From Acidimicrobiaceae bacterium (GTDB taxonomy: Bacteria; Actinomycetota; Acidimicrobiia; Acidimicrobiales; RAAP-2): 57,912 nt of DNA. The notes under the pieces were generated by a model that worked only from the letters and a program-made list of their open reading frames with translations, did no database searches and was not told the DNA's origin. Position numbers and translations under genes: made by a program. Within the stretch, counting starts at the first letter, position 1. Each line of letters begins with the position of its first letter. Of the stretch, positions 17,552 through 25,450 are shown one piece after another. Location: assembly GCA_003133325.1 (NCBI GenBank), contig PKXA01000083.1:32926-90837 (forward strand). Direction: 5' to 3'.

Positions 17552-18646
17552 TCATCTGGGGCGTGTCACGTCGGCCGGCACGGCCGGCCAGGGAGCGACG
17601 CCGAGCGAGGGCTCCGGGGTCTCGTAGTAGAGGCCGAGGGCCTCGAGCGTCGGGATGTCGTGGACGGAGAAGAGGATGGCCTCCTCGGTGGTGGAGCGGT
17701 TCACGAAGCTGTGTTCCGCCCAGTTGGGGATCACGAAGCAATCCCGGTCGGTCCACTCGAGATCGACGCCGTCGACGGTTGTCGTCCCGGCCCCGCGCAC
17801 GACGTGGTACATGCCGCTGGAGGTCTGGCGGTGGGGCCGGGTGCGCTCACCGGGGCGGAGCATCTGGATCCAGCACGAAATGGTGGGCATGGTGTGCCCA
17901 CCGGTAATGGGGTTCACGTACTCGAGGACGATCCCGTCGAACGGGCTGCCGTCCTCTGCTGCCATTCCGAGCAGAATCGGCTCGACGTCGCGCCACGGGT
18001 AACGGTGCGGGACGTGGAGTTCTTTGCGTCGCTCCCACGTCGGCCGCACGTCGCCGGAGCGGTTGGCCAGGGTGCTGCCAGAGCGCTCGTGCTCGGGCTG
18101 CCGGCGTTCGCCGAGTGTCTCGTAGAAGCCACCGTTCAGTGCGAGCACCAGACCGATGTCGAGTGCATCGAGCCATGTGACGTTGCCATCGGTCCCGTTG
18201 TGGTGGTCGTGCCACGTCCAACGCGGGGTGAGGACGAGGTCGTTGTCCTCCATCGGCAACCGCTCGCCGTCGACCACCGTTACGAGATCCGGGCTTCCGT
18301 CCACGACGAAGCGGATCGCTGCCATGGTGTGACGGTGGGACCAGGCGATCTCGCCGGGCTTGAGCATCTGCATGCCCATCACCATCGTGTGAGAGGTGCC
18401 GCGGTCGAGCCCGGGGTTCATGAAGGCGAGGTTCCGTCGGGCGGTGAAGCTCTCCGGCAGCACATCGCAGGCCTCGAGCAGCTTCGCGTTGACGTCCTTC
18501 CATCTCCACAGATGCGGAACTCCAGCTGGGCGCGGCCCACCGACCAAGCCCTCGAGGAGGCGATCGAATTCCCACTGCCCCTTCATCGCGGCCTCGGCCA
18601 GCTCCTGGTCGAAACGCGCAAGGCCCTTTGACGCCTCACCGCTCAT
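17552..18646 (-). CDS. Gentisate 1,2-dioxygenase
   Basis: This 364-residue bicupin has the N-terminal metal triad H104, H106 and H146 (SHRHTMAAIRFVVDG and WTWHDHHNG), matching ferrous gentisate dioxygenases. The second cupin has RPHRQTSSGMYHVVRG. The enzyme opens the ring of gentisate to maleylpyruvate. The ATG at 18646 is preferred over GTG 18652 because GGGGGG lies six bases upstream. No maleylpyruvate isomerase or fumarylpyruvate hydrolase adjoins it, although FAH-family genes at 1028 and 28803 could supply the latter. It is divergent from the seven-gene operon at 18842, with a matching operator on each side of the intergenic region. Confidence 0.88.
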   Translation of the reverse strand: MSGEASKGLARFDQELAEAAMKGQWEFDRLLEGLVGGPRPAGVPHLWRWKDVNAKLLEACDVLPESFTARRNLAFMNPGLDRGTSHTMVMGMQMLKPGEIAWSHRHTMAAIRFVVDGSPDLVTVVDGERLPMEDNDLVLTPRWTWHDHHNGTDGNVTWLDALDIGLVLALNGGFYETLGERRQPEHERSGSTLANRSGDVRPTWERRKELHVPHRYPWRDVEPILLGMAAEDGSPFDGIVLEYVNPITGGHTMPTISCWIQMLRPGERTRPHRQTSSGMYHVVRGAGTTTVDGVDLEWTDRDCFVIPNWAEHSFVNRSTTEEAILFSVHDIPTLEALGLYYETPEPSLGVAPWPAVPADVTRPR

Positions 18647-18672
18647 AGTCACCCCCCGTGCGCAAAAAGAAC

Positions 18673-18690
18673 CGACCGGCTGTCCGGTCG
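18673..18690. promoter_or_regulatory. Perfect inverted-repeat operator near the gentisate dioxygenase gene
   Basis: CGACCGG (18673-18679), spacer ctgt, CCGGTCG (18684-18690): a perfect 7+7 palindrome typical of TetR-type operators. It lies 27 bases upstream of the gentisate dioxygenase ATG. The core CTGTCCGGTCG recurs at 18809-18819. Confidence 0.6.
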
Positions 18691-18801
18691 TTTACCCGAG
18701 CTAGCGTAACTGGAGGAAGCCAAGAGCGCAAGGCCGAGAACACGGTATCCACGGTGCCGGGTCGTCCTGGGTTGACGGCGGCTCGCCATGGGCGATAGAA
18801 C

Positions 18802-18819
18802 AGACCAACTGTCCGGTCG
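18802..18819. promoter_or_regulatory. Second, imperfect copy of the operator near the oxygenase operon
   Basis: AGACCAA-ctgt-CCGGTCG shares 11 contiguous bases (CTGTCCGGTCG) and the GACC half-site with the operator at 18673. It lies 23 bases upstream of the ATG at 18842. One copy next to each divergent gene suggests a common regulator for both transcripts. Confidence 0.55.
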
Positions 18820-18841
18820 GTATGGAAATGGAAGGGGATTC

Positions 18842-19627
18842 ATGCTCATCGCGAGCCCAGACGAGACCCGCACGGAGTCGGCGATCACCGAGGACGAGAT
18901 CGCCACCGGGCGGGACATCACCGCGGCCGAGCTGGGAGATACCCCGCGTGAGTACCAGGAGCTGGTCGTCGGGCTTCTCCGAGGTCACGCTGCCGGCGAA
19001 GCGTTCGTGCTCGACAAGGACATCTTCTCTCATTGGGCAGCAGACGCCCCACGCGCCGAGGACCGCTTCATGGTGCTCACCACCATCAAAGAGGAACTGG
19101 AGCACGCTCTTGAGGGCTGGCGCCTGCTGCGCCAGCTGAGCGATCTGATCGACTGGACGGACCTCTCGCCGGTGCCATCGGGGGGATCGCGTTACGAGGG
19201 CTTCCGCCATCCGACAACGGAATGGGCGGAGTTCGCTGCGCTCAGCGCCCTGACCGATCGTGTCGGTTGCTTCCAGCAGGAGGAGCAACTCGACTGCTCC
19301 TACGTGCCGTATGCGGAGGCGGTCCAGAAGGTCTACTTCCCGCTGGAGAAGGGCCATGCCGCCCGCGGCCGGTTCTGGCTCCGGGAGCTGTGCAAGACCG
19401 ACGACGGCCTCGCTCGGGCGCAGGCAGCTGTGGACGTTTGGTGGCCCCGGGCCCTTGACATGTTCGGACGGTCGGAAAGTTCACGCCAGCATCTGTACAT
19501 CCAGTACCGCTTGAAGAAGCGCACCAACGAGGAGCGTCGCAAGGCCTACATCGCGACCGTCCGGCCGGAACTCGAGTCGTTGGGGCTCACGGTGCCGGAC
19601 AACTCGGTCGGTCGCCAGTTCATTTGA
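18842..19627 (+). CDS. PaaA-like diiron monooxygenase (phenylacetyl-CoA epoxidase family)
   Basis: This 261-residue ferritin-like protein has two ExxH iron motifs, E85-x-x-H88 (KEELEHA) and E169-x-x-H172 (LEKGHAARG). Its C-terminal stretch DMFGRSESS...LKKRTNEERRKAY...PELESLGLTVPD follows the pattern of PaaA, the oxygenase subunit of phenylacetyl-CoA epoxidase. It is somewhat shorter than PaaA (about 310). The usual partner subunits (PaaB, C, D) and the PaaE reductase are not present. The ATG at 18842 is preceded by GAAGGGG. It heads a coupled operon that includes a PaaK-like ligase, so it probably oxygenates an aryl- or enoyl-CoA. The substrate is unknown. Confidence 0.75.
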   Translation: MLIASPDETRTESAITEDEIATGRDITAAELGDTPREYQELVVGLLRGHAAGEAFVLDKDIFSHWAADAPRAEDRFMVLTTIKEELEHALEGWRLLRQLSDLIDWTDLSPVPSGGSRYEGFRHPTTEWAEFAALSALTDRVGCFQQEEQLDCSYVPYAEAVQKVYFPLEKGHAARGRFWLRELCKTDDGLARAQAAVDVWWPRALDMFGRSESSRQHLYIQYRLKKRTNEERRKAYIATVRPELESLGLTVPDNSVGRQFI

Positions 19628-19637
19628 CCCTGGTCCT

Positions 19638-19943
19638 GTGATCCGCGGGTCTCTCTGCGCTTCGTGCGGTGCCGCCTGGTACCCCGAGGTGATCCGTTGC
19701 GCGCTCTGCGGTTCGTTCGAGGTTGCACCGAGCCCGATGTCGGGGGAGGGCATTGTGCGCTCGTTCACCTGGGTCCACTCGAACGCACGTCACCCTTCCC
19801 CCTGGGGCCTCGCGCACATCGAGACCGCCGAGGGTGTCTTCCTGGTGGGGCTGACAGAGGGACACCTCGACATCGGAGACCGGGCGGCAGTCCTCCGCTT
19901 CGAAGATGACCTCCCTGTATACACGAGACAGGTCGACGCGTGA
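19638..19943 (+). CDS. DUF35 zinc-ribbon/OB-fold protein
   Basis: This 101-residue protein has a rubredoxin-like zinc ribbon (C7, C10, C21, C24) and a C-terminal OB fold. Such proteins partner with SCP2-type thiolases; in steroid side-chain breakdown the DUF35 domain of ChsH2 binds and activates the aldolase Ltp2. Here the thiolase follows with a one-base overlap (TGATG). The GTG start at 19638 is ten bases after the oxygenase stop. The protein is small compared with stand-alone DUF35 proteins (130-150) because it starts directly at the ribbon. Confidence 0.85.
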   Translation: MIRGSLCASCGAAWYPEVIRCALCGSFEVAPSPMSGEGIVRSFTWVHSNARHPSPWGLAHIETAEGVFLVGLTEGHLDIGDRAAVLRFEDDLPVYTRQVDA

Positions 19944-21085
19944 TGTCGACGCCTCCTGCACTCGTGATCGCCGGCGTGGGGATCGAGCCCTTTGTCGGCA
20001 AGCACCCATGCGATGCTGATGAGATTGCACGTAGGGCGCTCCTTGCCGCGCTCGACGACGCTTCGGTCGACATCCCCGAGGTCGACCTCTGGGTCTTCGG
20101 GTCGCGGTTCGAACATCCTTCCATCGGCCAGCGGACGCTGTGCGCGCTCGGTGCGACCGGTGCGACGGTGCTCAATACGGAGAATGCCTGTGCCTCGGGG
20201 ACGGTCGGGTTGCAGATAGCGGCTGCCTATGTGGCGGCCGGGATGGCGCGCCGGGCGGTCGTGGTCGGCGTGGAGCGGGCGAGTGGCCTCGGCAGCAGCG
20301 TCCCGCTCCCGAGTTGGGACCGGCTCGGGCGCGCCGGGGTGACCCACCCTGCCAGGTACGCCCTCGATGCTGCCCGTTACCTCGTTGAGCACGGGTGCAC
20401 CGCAGAGCAGCTCGCGGCAGTCTCCGTGAAGAACCGGAGGCATGCCGCCTTGAACCCGGCAGCGAGGTTCCAGACTCCGGTGACGCTCCAGGAGGTCCTT
20501 GGGGCCCCGCCGGTCGCCGATCCGTTCACCCGGCTCCATTGCTGCGCGAATGCCGACGGCGCCGCCGCCCTCGTCGTCACCGCCGCGGACGACGTCCCAA
20601 CGGGTGCCGACGCCGTGCCGCTACTGGCGATCGCGACCGGGTCCGGGGCCAGAGCCGACCGTTGGCCCACGCAAACGCTCACCCGCCGGCTGGCCGAGCG
20701 GGCATTCGCCGATGCCGGAGTCGCGCCGTCCGATGTCGATGTCGCCGAGATCTACGATGCCTTCACCATTCTAGAGATTCTGAGCGCCGAGGGCCTTGGG
20801 CTCGCCGATTCGGGCACGGCCGGTCGACGGATCGCCGCGGGCGATTTCGATCTCGGGACACCGGGGTTGGTGTTGAACTCCGGCGGGGGGTTATTGGGTC
20901 GGGGGCACCCCCTCGGGGCAACCGGCGCCGCGCAGGTCGTCGAGATCGTGCAGCAGCTCCGCGGGGTCGCAGGCCCAAGGCAGATCCCGGGTGCTCAAGT
21001 CGGGCTGGTTCACACCCTCGGTGGCAACGTGCGGGAACTGGAGTCCAACGCCGGAGCCGTGATCATCCTGGGCCGAAGGGGGTGA
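19943..21085 (+). CDS. SCP2-type thiolase-fold protein, possible retro-aldolase partner of DUF35
   Basis: This 380-residue thiolase-fold protein has the nucleophile-type cysteine C83 (ENACASGTVG) and the GRGHPLGATG histidine motif. The second catalytic cysteine of true thiolases, normally near the C-terminus in a CxG motif, is replaced by LVHTLGGN. That fits the non-thiolase SCP2/Ltp group, some of which (Ltp2) perform retro-aldol cleavage of beta-hydroxyacyl-CoA with a DUF35 partner. It overlaps the DUF35 gene by one base. Retro-aldolase activity is inferred from neighbours, not shown by a motif. Confidence 0.8.
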   Translation: MSTPPALVIAGVGIEPFVGKHPCDADEIARRALLAALDDASVDIPEVDLWVFGSRFEHPSIGQRTLCALGATGATVLNTENACASGTVGLQIAAAYVAAGMARRAVVVGVERASGLGSSVPLPSWDRLGRAGVTHPARYALDAARYLVEHGCTAEQLAAVSVKNRRHAALNPAARFQTPVTLQEVLGAPPVADPFTRLHCCANADGAAALVVTAADDVPTGADAVPLLAIATGSGARADRWPTQTLTRRLAERAFADAGVAPSDVDVAEIYDAFTILEILSAEGLGLADSGTAGRRIAAGDFDLGTPGLVLNSGGGLLGRGHPLGATGAAQVVEIVQQLRGVAGPRQIPGAQVGLVHTLGGNVRELESNAGAVIILGRRG

Positions 21086-21087
21086 CC

Positions 21088-22392
21088 GTGACCCGCCTCG
21101 CCGACCGACGAGCCGCTCTCCTCTCGCTGCAGGCCGAGAAGCTGCGGCGCCTCCTCGCCCGGTGCGAGGCGAATCCCTTCTACCGACCCCGTCTCGAACA
21201 GGCGGGTCTGCGCTCGGACAACCTTCGCAGTGTCTGCGACCTCCGTCGGTTCGACCCGGTCGAAAAGCAGGACATCCTCGACGACCAAGGATCCCTGCCG
21301 CCGTTCGGCGCCCGTCTCGGCATCGGGGTGGACGAGATCCGGGAGGTCCACCTCACGTCGGGAACGACCGGACTCGGGCAAGAGGCCATGGCGCTCGATG
21401 CCGAGGACGTCGAGGCATCTGGAGCCACGTGGCTCCCGACATTCACCGCTGCCGGTCTGACGCCGGGCGATCTGTTTGCCACCTTCTACCCGGCCACGCT
21501 CTTCGCCTACGGTCGCTCGGTCCTGACCGGCGGGCGCGTTGCGGGTGTGCCGGTGGTGTCGATGGCGGGACTGGATCGTTCGGTTTCACTCGAGCTGCTG
21601 CGTCGGATTCAGCCCAAGGCACTCGGTGCCCGACCGGCGCTGTTCGGGCTTCTCGCCGAGGAACTCGCCACCGAGGGCACCACTCCCGCCGCGGCGTTCC
21701 CGGCGCTCCGGAGCATCATCACCTCCGGCCTGTCCGGGTCTCAGGCCATGGCGTTGCAGGAGACCTGGGGGGTTGTGCCGCACGAAGTGTACGGGATGTC
21801 CCAGGCGGCCGGGATCATCGCCGGGACAGGGTCGGAGGGTGCCGTGCCTGGTGGGGTGCCTGGAGTCATGCGCTGTATCGAGCGCCAGTTCATCGTCGAA
21901 GCCGTGCACCCCGAGACGCTTGATCCGGTGGAAGAAGGCGAGGCCGAGCTCCTACTCACCTGCCTCGACCGGGTGGCGTCACCCATCCTCCGCTTCAGGA
22001 CCCACGATCGGGTCGACGTCGTGCCCCCCGGGAGCTATGGCGACGACACGCCGTTGCTCGGCTTGCGGGTCGGATCCATCGGCCGATGGGACGACATGGT
22101 GAAGCTCCGTGGCAATAACGTCTGGCCCGGTCAGCTCGACGAGGCGCTCCTCGGCGACCCGGGGGTCCTCGACTATCGAGCCGAGGTGGTCGTCGACGCC
22201 CGCGGGGTCGAGCAGTTGCTGGTCGTCGTCAGACCCGACGACGCCACCGGGAGTGGGGTCGATGCGCATGCCGCCATCCTGTCCCGCAGGGTCAAGGCGC
22301 GCACCAACGTTCGACCGTCGATCAGCTTCGATCCTTCGCTGGCGGTGCCCGATCTCAAGCCCAAGCGACTCGTGGATCGGAGACGGGGATGA
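21088..22392 (+). CDS. Phenylacetate-CoA ligase-like acyl-CoA synthetase
   Basis: This 434-residue adenylate-forming enzyme has the PaaK architecture: an N-terminal helical region with NPFYRPRLEQAG, the ATP-binding P-loop LTSGTTG, a mid-protein EVYGMSQAAG, and a C-terminal LRVGSIGRWDDMVKLRGNNVWPGQLDE. It would convert an aromatic carboxylic acid to its CoA thioester at ATP cost. The GTG at 21088 has AAGGGGG at good spacing; GTG 21082, which overlaps the thiolase stop, is the alternative. Placement in an operon with a PaaA-like oxygenase suggests it supplies that enzyme's substrate. Confidence 0.88.
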   Translation: MTRLADRRAALLSLQAEKLRRLLARCEANPFYRPRLEQAGLRSDNLRSVCDLRRFDPVEKQDILDDQGSLPPFGARLGIGVDEIREVHLTSGTTGLGQEAMALDAEDVEASGATWLPTFTAAGLTPGDLFATFYPATLFAYGRSVLTGGRVAGVPVVSMAGLDRSVSLELLRRIQPKALGARPALFGLLAEELATEGTTPAAAFPALRSIITSGLSGSQAMALQETWGVVPHEVYGMSQAAGIIAGTGSEGAVPGGVPGVMRCIERQFIVEAVHPETLDPVEEGEAELLLTCLDRVASPILRFRTHDRVDVVPPGSYGDDTPLLGLRVGSIGRWDDMVKLRGNNVWPGQLDEALLGDPGVLDYRAEVVVDARGVEQLLVVVRPDDATGSGVDAHAAILSRRVKARTNVRPSISFDPSLAVPDLKPKRLVDRRRG

Positions 22393-22841
22393 CGGCCACG
22401 CCCGTTGTCGGAACTGTGCTCGGCGAGTTCGACGCGGTACTCGACCGGGCGAGGGTATGGCGTGTCGACTGGGCCGTCGGGCTCGACGTCCCGGAGTATC
22501 AGGATCCCGAAGTCGCCCGATCCGCAGGCCATCCCGACATCCCCGTGCCACCCGGTGCGCTGGTATTCTTCTCGTTCCTCCCTGACGACAGCTGGCTCGA
22601 GCGCGCCGGGATCTGTTTCGACCGTTCGCTCGCGGTGCGACGTCAGATCCGTAATCATCGCCAGCTGTACGTGGGTGATGTGGTTCACGGTCTGTCGCTC
22701 ATCGACACCGTCGAGGTTCGCTCCTCGACGAAGGCCACCATCGTCACCACCGTGATCGCCACCCGTTACTCGGTCGACGGCGAACTGGCAGTTGAGGAAT
22801 CGGTGACGTACTCGACCCGCCACCCCGAGGAGATGCGATGA
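22389..22841 (+). CDS. MaoC-like FAS1-type dehydratase N-terminal domain protein
   Basis: This 150-residue hot-dog protein is of the MaoC_dehydrat_N kind (LDVPEYQDPEVARSAGHPDIPVPPGALVFFSF). Such subunits lack the hydratase catalytic dyad and form heterodimers with a catalytic MaoC protein, as in ChsH1-ChsH2. The partner is the next gene, reached by an ATGA overlap. It overlaps the ligase stop in the same way. The likely role is substrate binding in an enoyl-CoA hydratase. Confidence 0.82.
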   Translation: MTATPVVGTVLGEFDAVLDRARVWRVDWAVGLDVPEYQDPEVARSAGHPDIPVPPGALVFFSFLPDDSWLERAGICFDRSLAVRRQIRNHRQLYVGDVVHGLSLIDTVEVRSSTKATIVTTVIATRYSVDGELAVEESVTYSTRHPEEMR

Positions 22842-23227
22842 GCGACGATTGCGAGTTCAGCACGGGTGCGCTGACGAAAGAGCGGATCGCGCAGTTCTCC
22901 GTAGCGATGCGGGATCCCAACCCGGTTCACCTCGACCCATCGTTCTGCGCGTCGATCGGATTGCCCGGGATCATCGCCCCGGGCGGTATCGGGGTGGTGG
23001 CCATAGCCCACGCCATCGGCCTTCGCTATGGTGCGCGGACGATCCGCGAGTTGGACATCTCTTTCCGGTCACCCGTGCATGTGGGGGAGTCCCTGCGGTG
23101 CCGGTTCGAGGTGATCGATGAGAAGGGCCCGACAATGACCCTTACCGCTCACGCGACAGGTGACGATGGTCGGACCTGCGCCGATGGGACCGTGACTGTC
23201 GAGCGAGAGATGGAGGAGCAGGCGTGA
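22838..23227 (+). CDS. MaoC-family enoyl-CoA hydratase, catalytic subunit
   Basis: This 129-residue hot-dog protein has the hydratase-2 motif RDPNPVHLD, with catalytic D26 and H31, followed by GLPGIIAPGG. It would add water to an enoyl-CoA, giving the 3-hydroxyacyl-CoA that the DUF35/thiolase pair could then cleave. It is coupled to the preceding non-catalytic MaoC gene (ATGA) and to the following ThDP gene (GTGA). Confidence 0.87.
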   Translation: MSDDCEFSTGALTKERIAQFSVAMRDPNPVHLDPSFCASIGLPGIIAPGGIGVVAIAHAIGLRYGARTIRELDISFRSPVHVGESLRCRFEVIDEKGPTMTLTAHATGDDGRTCADGTVTVEREMEEQA

Positions 23228-24906
23228 AGACCTACGAGGTGCTGGCGCATGCGTTCCGTGCCGAGGGCGTGGAGCACGCGTTCGGGATCATCGGCGATGC
23301 GACGTTGCAGTGGTACGCGGCCATGGCCGGCTCGGGAGTCCAGATGATCGACACTCGCCAGGAGACCAGCGCGGTCGCCATGGCTGAGGGCTACGCCCAG
23401 GTTCGACGCGACGTAGGCGTCGCATCGGTGACCTCGGGACCGGGCCTCGCTCAGGCGGCCCTGGCGCTCGCCAACGCTGCACGGGCTGGTGCCCCGACGG
23501 TGATCTTCGCCGGCGACAGCCCCACCACGGCCATCGAAGGGCCGCAACTCCTCGATCAGCGCCGTTTCGTCGAGGCCTGCGGTGCGGTATTCGTGGCGCT
23601 GCGGAGTCCAGCCACCGCGGCGGACGACGTCCGCCGCGCCTTCGCGATAGCGCGAGCCCGACGCACTGCGGTGGTGCTGAACGCACCGATGGACCTCCAG
23701 GCAGCGGAGTGCCCGGTGGATCCCGACGATCTACCGAAGGGACCTACGGTGGTCGACGTGCTGCCGTCGGCGCCGTCGGTTGCCGCCATCGAGGAACTGC
23801 TCCGCCTTGTCGAGCAGTCCCGTCGCCCGATTGTCCTCGCCGGCCGCGGCGCGATCTTTGCAGGTGCCCAGCGAGCCCTCCTCGGCTTGGCGGAGCGGAT
23901 CGGCGCGGCAACGACGACCACGTTGCTCGCCAAGGGATACCTCGACGACGACCCCTTCTGCCTCGGAGTGGTGGGCCCGCTGGCCAGTGCACCGGCCGAC
24001 GAGCTGTTTGCCGAGGCGGATCTTGTCCTCGCCTTCGGGGCCAGCCTTGACCGATTCACGATCGCCGGACGCGGGTCCACCCCGGTATTCCCCAACGCGA
24101 CCTTGGTTGCCATCAATCATGACGGCCCGAATGGCTCCCCCAACGCCTACGTCCACCACGCTGTGGTCGGCGATGTCGGATGCGTCGCCGAAGTCCTGAC
24201 CGCCCGGATCGAGGATGTCGGATTTCGGAACGAAGGCTTCCGCACCGAGGAGTACCAGGCTCGACTGCTCGGCGCTGCCCGCCCTGGCACAGAGTGCGCG
24301 CCGGGCTTCCTCCACCCGGCCCGAGTCATGGAGATCCTCGAAGGGCATCTCAGCCGTGACCGTCACCGGGTCGTCGTCGGTTCAGGTCACTTCTGGTCCT
24401 GGCCGATCATGTACCTGCGTCAGCCCGTCGACGGGCGCTTCCTGTTCGCCCACTACTTCGGTTCGATCGGTCTCGGCCTCCCCGTTGGCATCGGAGCCGC
24501 GATTGCGGACCCGTCTTCACGGGTGGTCGTGGTGGAAGGGGATGGGAGCATCATGGAGACCATCCAGGAACTGGACACGGCCAGCCGATACGGCATTGCG
24601 CTGACCGTTGTCGTGATGAACGACCAGCAACTCGGCGCCGAGCGGTTCAAGGGTGAGCTGCTCCGTCTCGATCCGAAACTGATGCATGTCCCGACACCCC
24701 GGTTCGATGACGTGGCCCGTGCCTTCGGCGGGGACGGAGCGTTGGTGACCGACGACCAGGGTATGGATGCTGCGCTGACCCGCGCTGCGGCGGCCGAGGG
24801 GCCGTTCGTGCTCGATGCTCGGATCGATCCGGAGATCGTGTGTGACATGTACCGAAAGCTCCACTATGGGATGGCGAACGTCGCCCCGCACCAGCGCCTG
24901 CCCTGA
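23224..24906 (+). CDS. Thiamine-diphosphate-dependent enzyme, acetolactate synthase-like
   Basis: This 560-residue protein has the three-domain layout of the POX/ALS family. The PYR domain has a cofactor-activating glutamate in DTRQETSAVAMAEGYA. A central TPP_M domain carries PIVLAGRGAIFAGAQ, and the C-terminal PP domain has GDGSIMETIQELD leading to MNDQQLG for ThDP-Mg binding. The fold is shared by acetolactate synthase, benzoylformate decarboxylase, benzaldehyde lyase and 2-hydroxyacyl-CoA lyase. It is the last operon gene, coupled by GTGA to a hydratase, and there is no acetolactate synthase small subunit, so a catabolic C-C lyase, ligase or decarboxylase is more likely than amino acid synthesis. 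Confidence 0.85.
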   Translation: MKTYEVLAHAFRAEGVEHAFGIIGDATLQWYAAMAGSGVQMIDTRQETSAVAMAEGYAQVRRDVGVASVTSGPGLAQAALALANAARAGAPTVIFAGDSPTTAIEGPQLLDQRRFVEACGAVFVALRSPATAADDVRRAFAIARARRTAVVLNAPMDLQAAECPVDPDDLPKGPTVVDVLPSAPSVAAIEELLRLVEQSRRPIVLAGRGAIFAGAQRALLGLAERIGAATTTTLLAKGYLDDDPFCLGVVGPLASAPADELFAEADLVLAFGASLDRFTIAGRGSTPVFPNATLVAINHDGPNGSPNAYVHHAVVGDVGCVAEVLTARIEDVGFRNEGFRTEEYQARLLGAARPGTECAPGFLHPARVMEILEGHLSRDRHRVVVGSGHFWSWPIMYLRQPVDGRFLFAHYFGSIGLGLPVGIGAAIADPSSRVVVVEGDGSIMETIQELDTASRYGIALTVVVMNDQQLGAERFKGELLRLDPKLMHVPTPRFDDVARAFGGDGALVTDDQGMDAALTRAAAAEGPFVLDARIDPEIVCDMYRKLHYGMANVAPHQRLP

Positions 24907-25450
24907 CGAGAAGGCGACGGGCCGGCGTAGCTCTGATCGTGGGTTCGCAGCGTTCTCGTTCCGGCATGGTGCGGACCTTCAGACGGCGATCCTGTGTGGT
25001 CTTGCATGGGTGAGGGTACCCTTGCCATGCGTTGGGTCCGGCTATATCACTCGGATGACATGCTCTCAGTTGTCAGCGCCAACGAACCTTCATCTCGGTC
25101 TCGTCGCCGAACCGGAGCCGTCGGGAACTGAGGCCACCTACGAAGTGCGGACCCCAGTCACTTACGAGAGTGGCGCATTCAGTGGAGCGACGCCCGGCTT
25201 CAATGCTCAGCAGGTCCCCCGGCATGACCGACGGCGTTCGTCCTCCGCACTTGGCCTGACGATTCGCGCCGCACCCTCTTTGGCATTCTGCTTGATGCTG
25301 GCGGACTCAACTCAGGGCGGCATCGATGCGGTGAGGGGTCTGAACTGTGACGCGCAGGGCGGGCTCAAATGGCGTCATCCTTGACCACGTCCGCCCAGTG
25401 CGTCCCTCCGAGTTGCTGGGCGCATCTGGATCAGGATTGAGCTGTCACAT
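24907..25450. other. Intergenic region between convergent genes, with a strong hairpin
   Basis: No convincing gene is seen in these 544 bases. Open frames crossing it have no recognisable domains. The only structure is a hairpin at 25004-25030: GCATGG pairs with CCATGC around the ten-base palindrome AGGGTACCCT (25013-25022). It could terminate transcription of either convergent gene, but no T-run follows and it is 100 bases past the ThDP gene. Confidence 0.45.

Noticed and set aside
24815-25384. Open frame across the intergenic region after the ThDP gene
   Set aside because: It starts inside the ThDP gene in another frame, has no ribosome site, shows no known domain and its composition looks non-coding.
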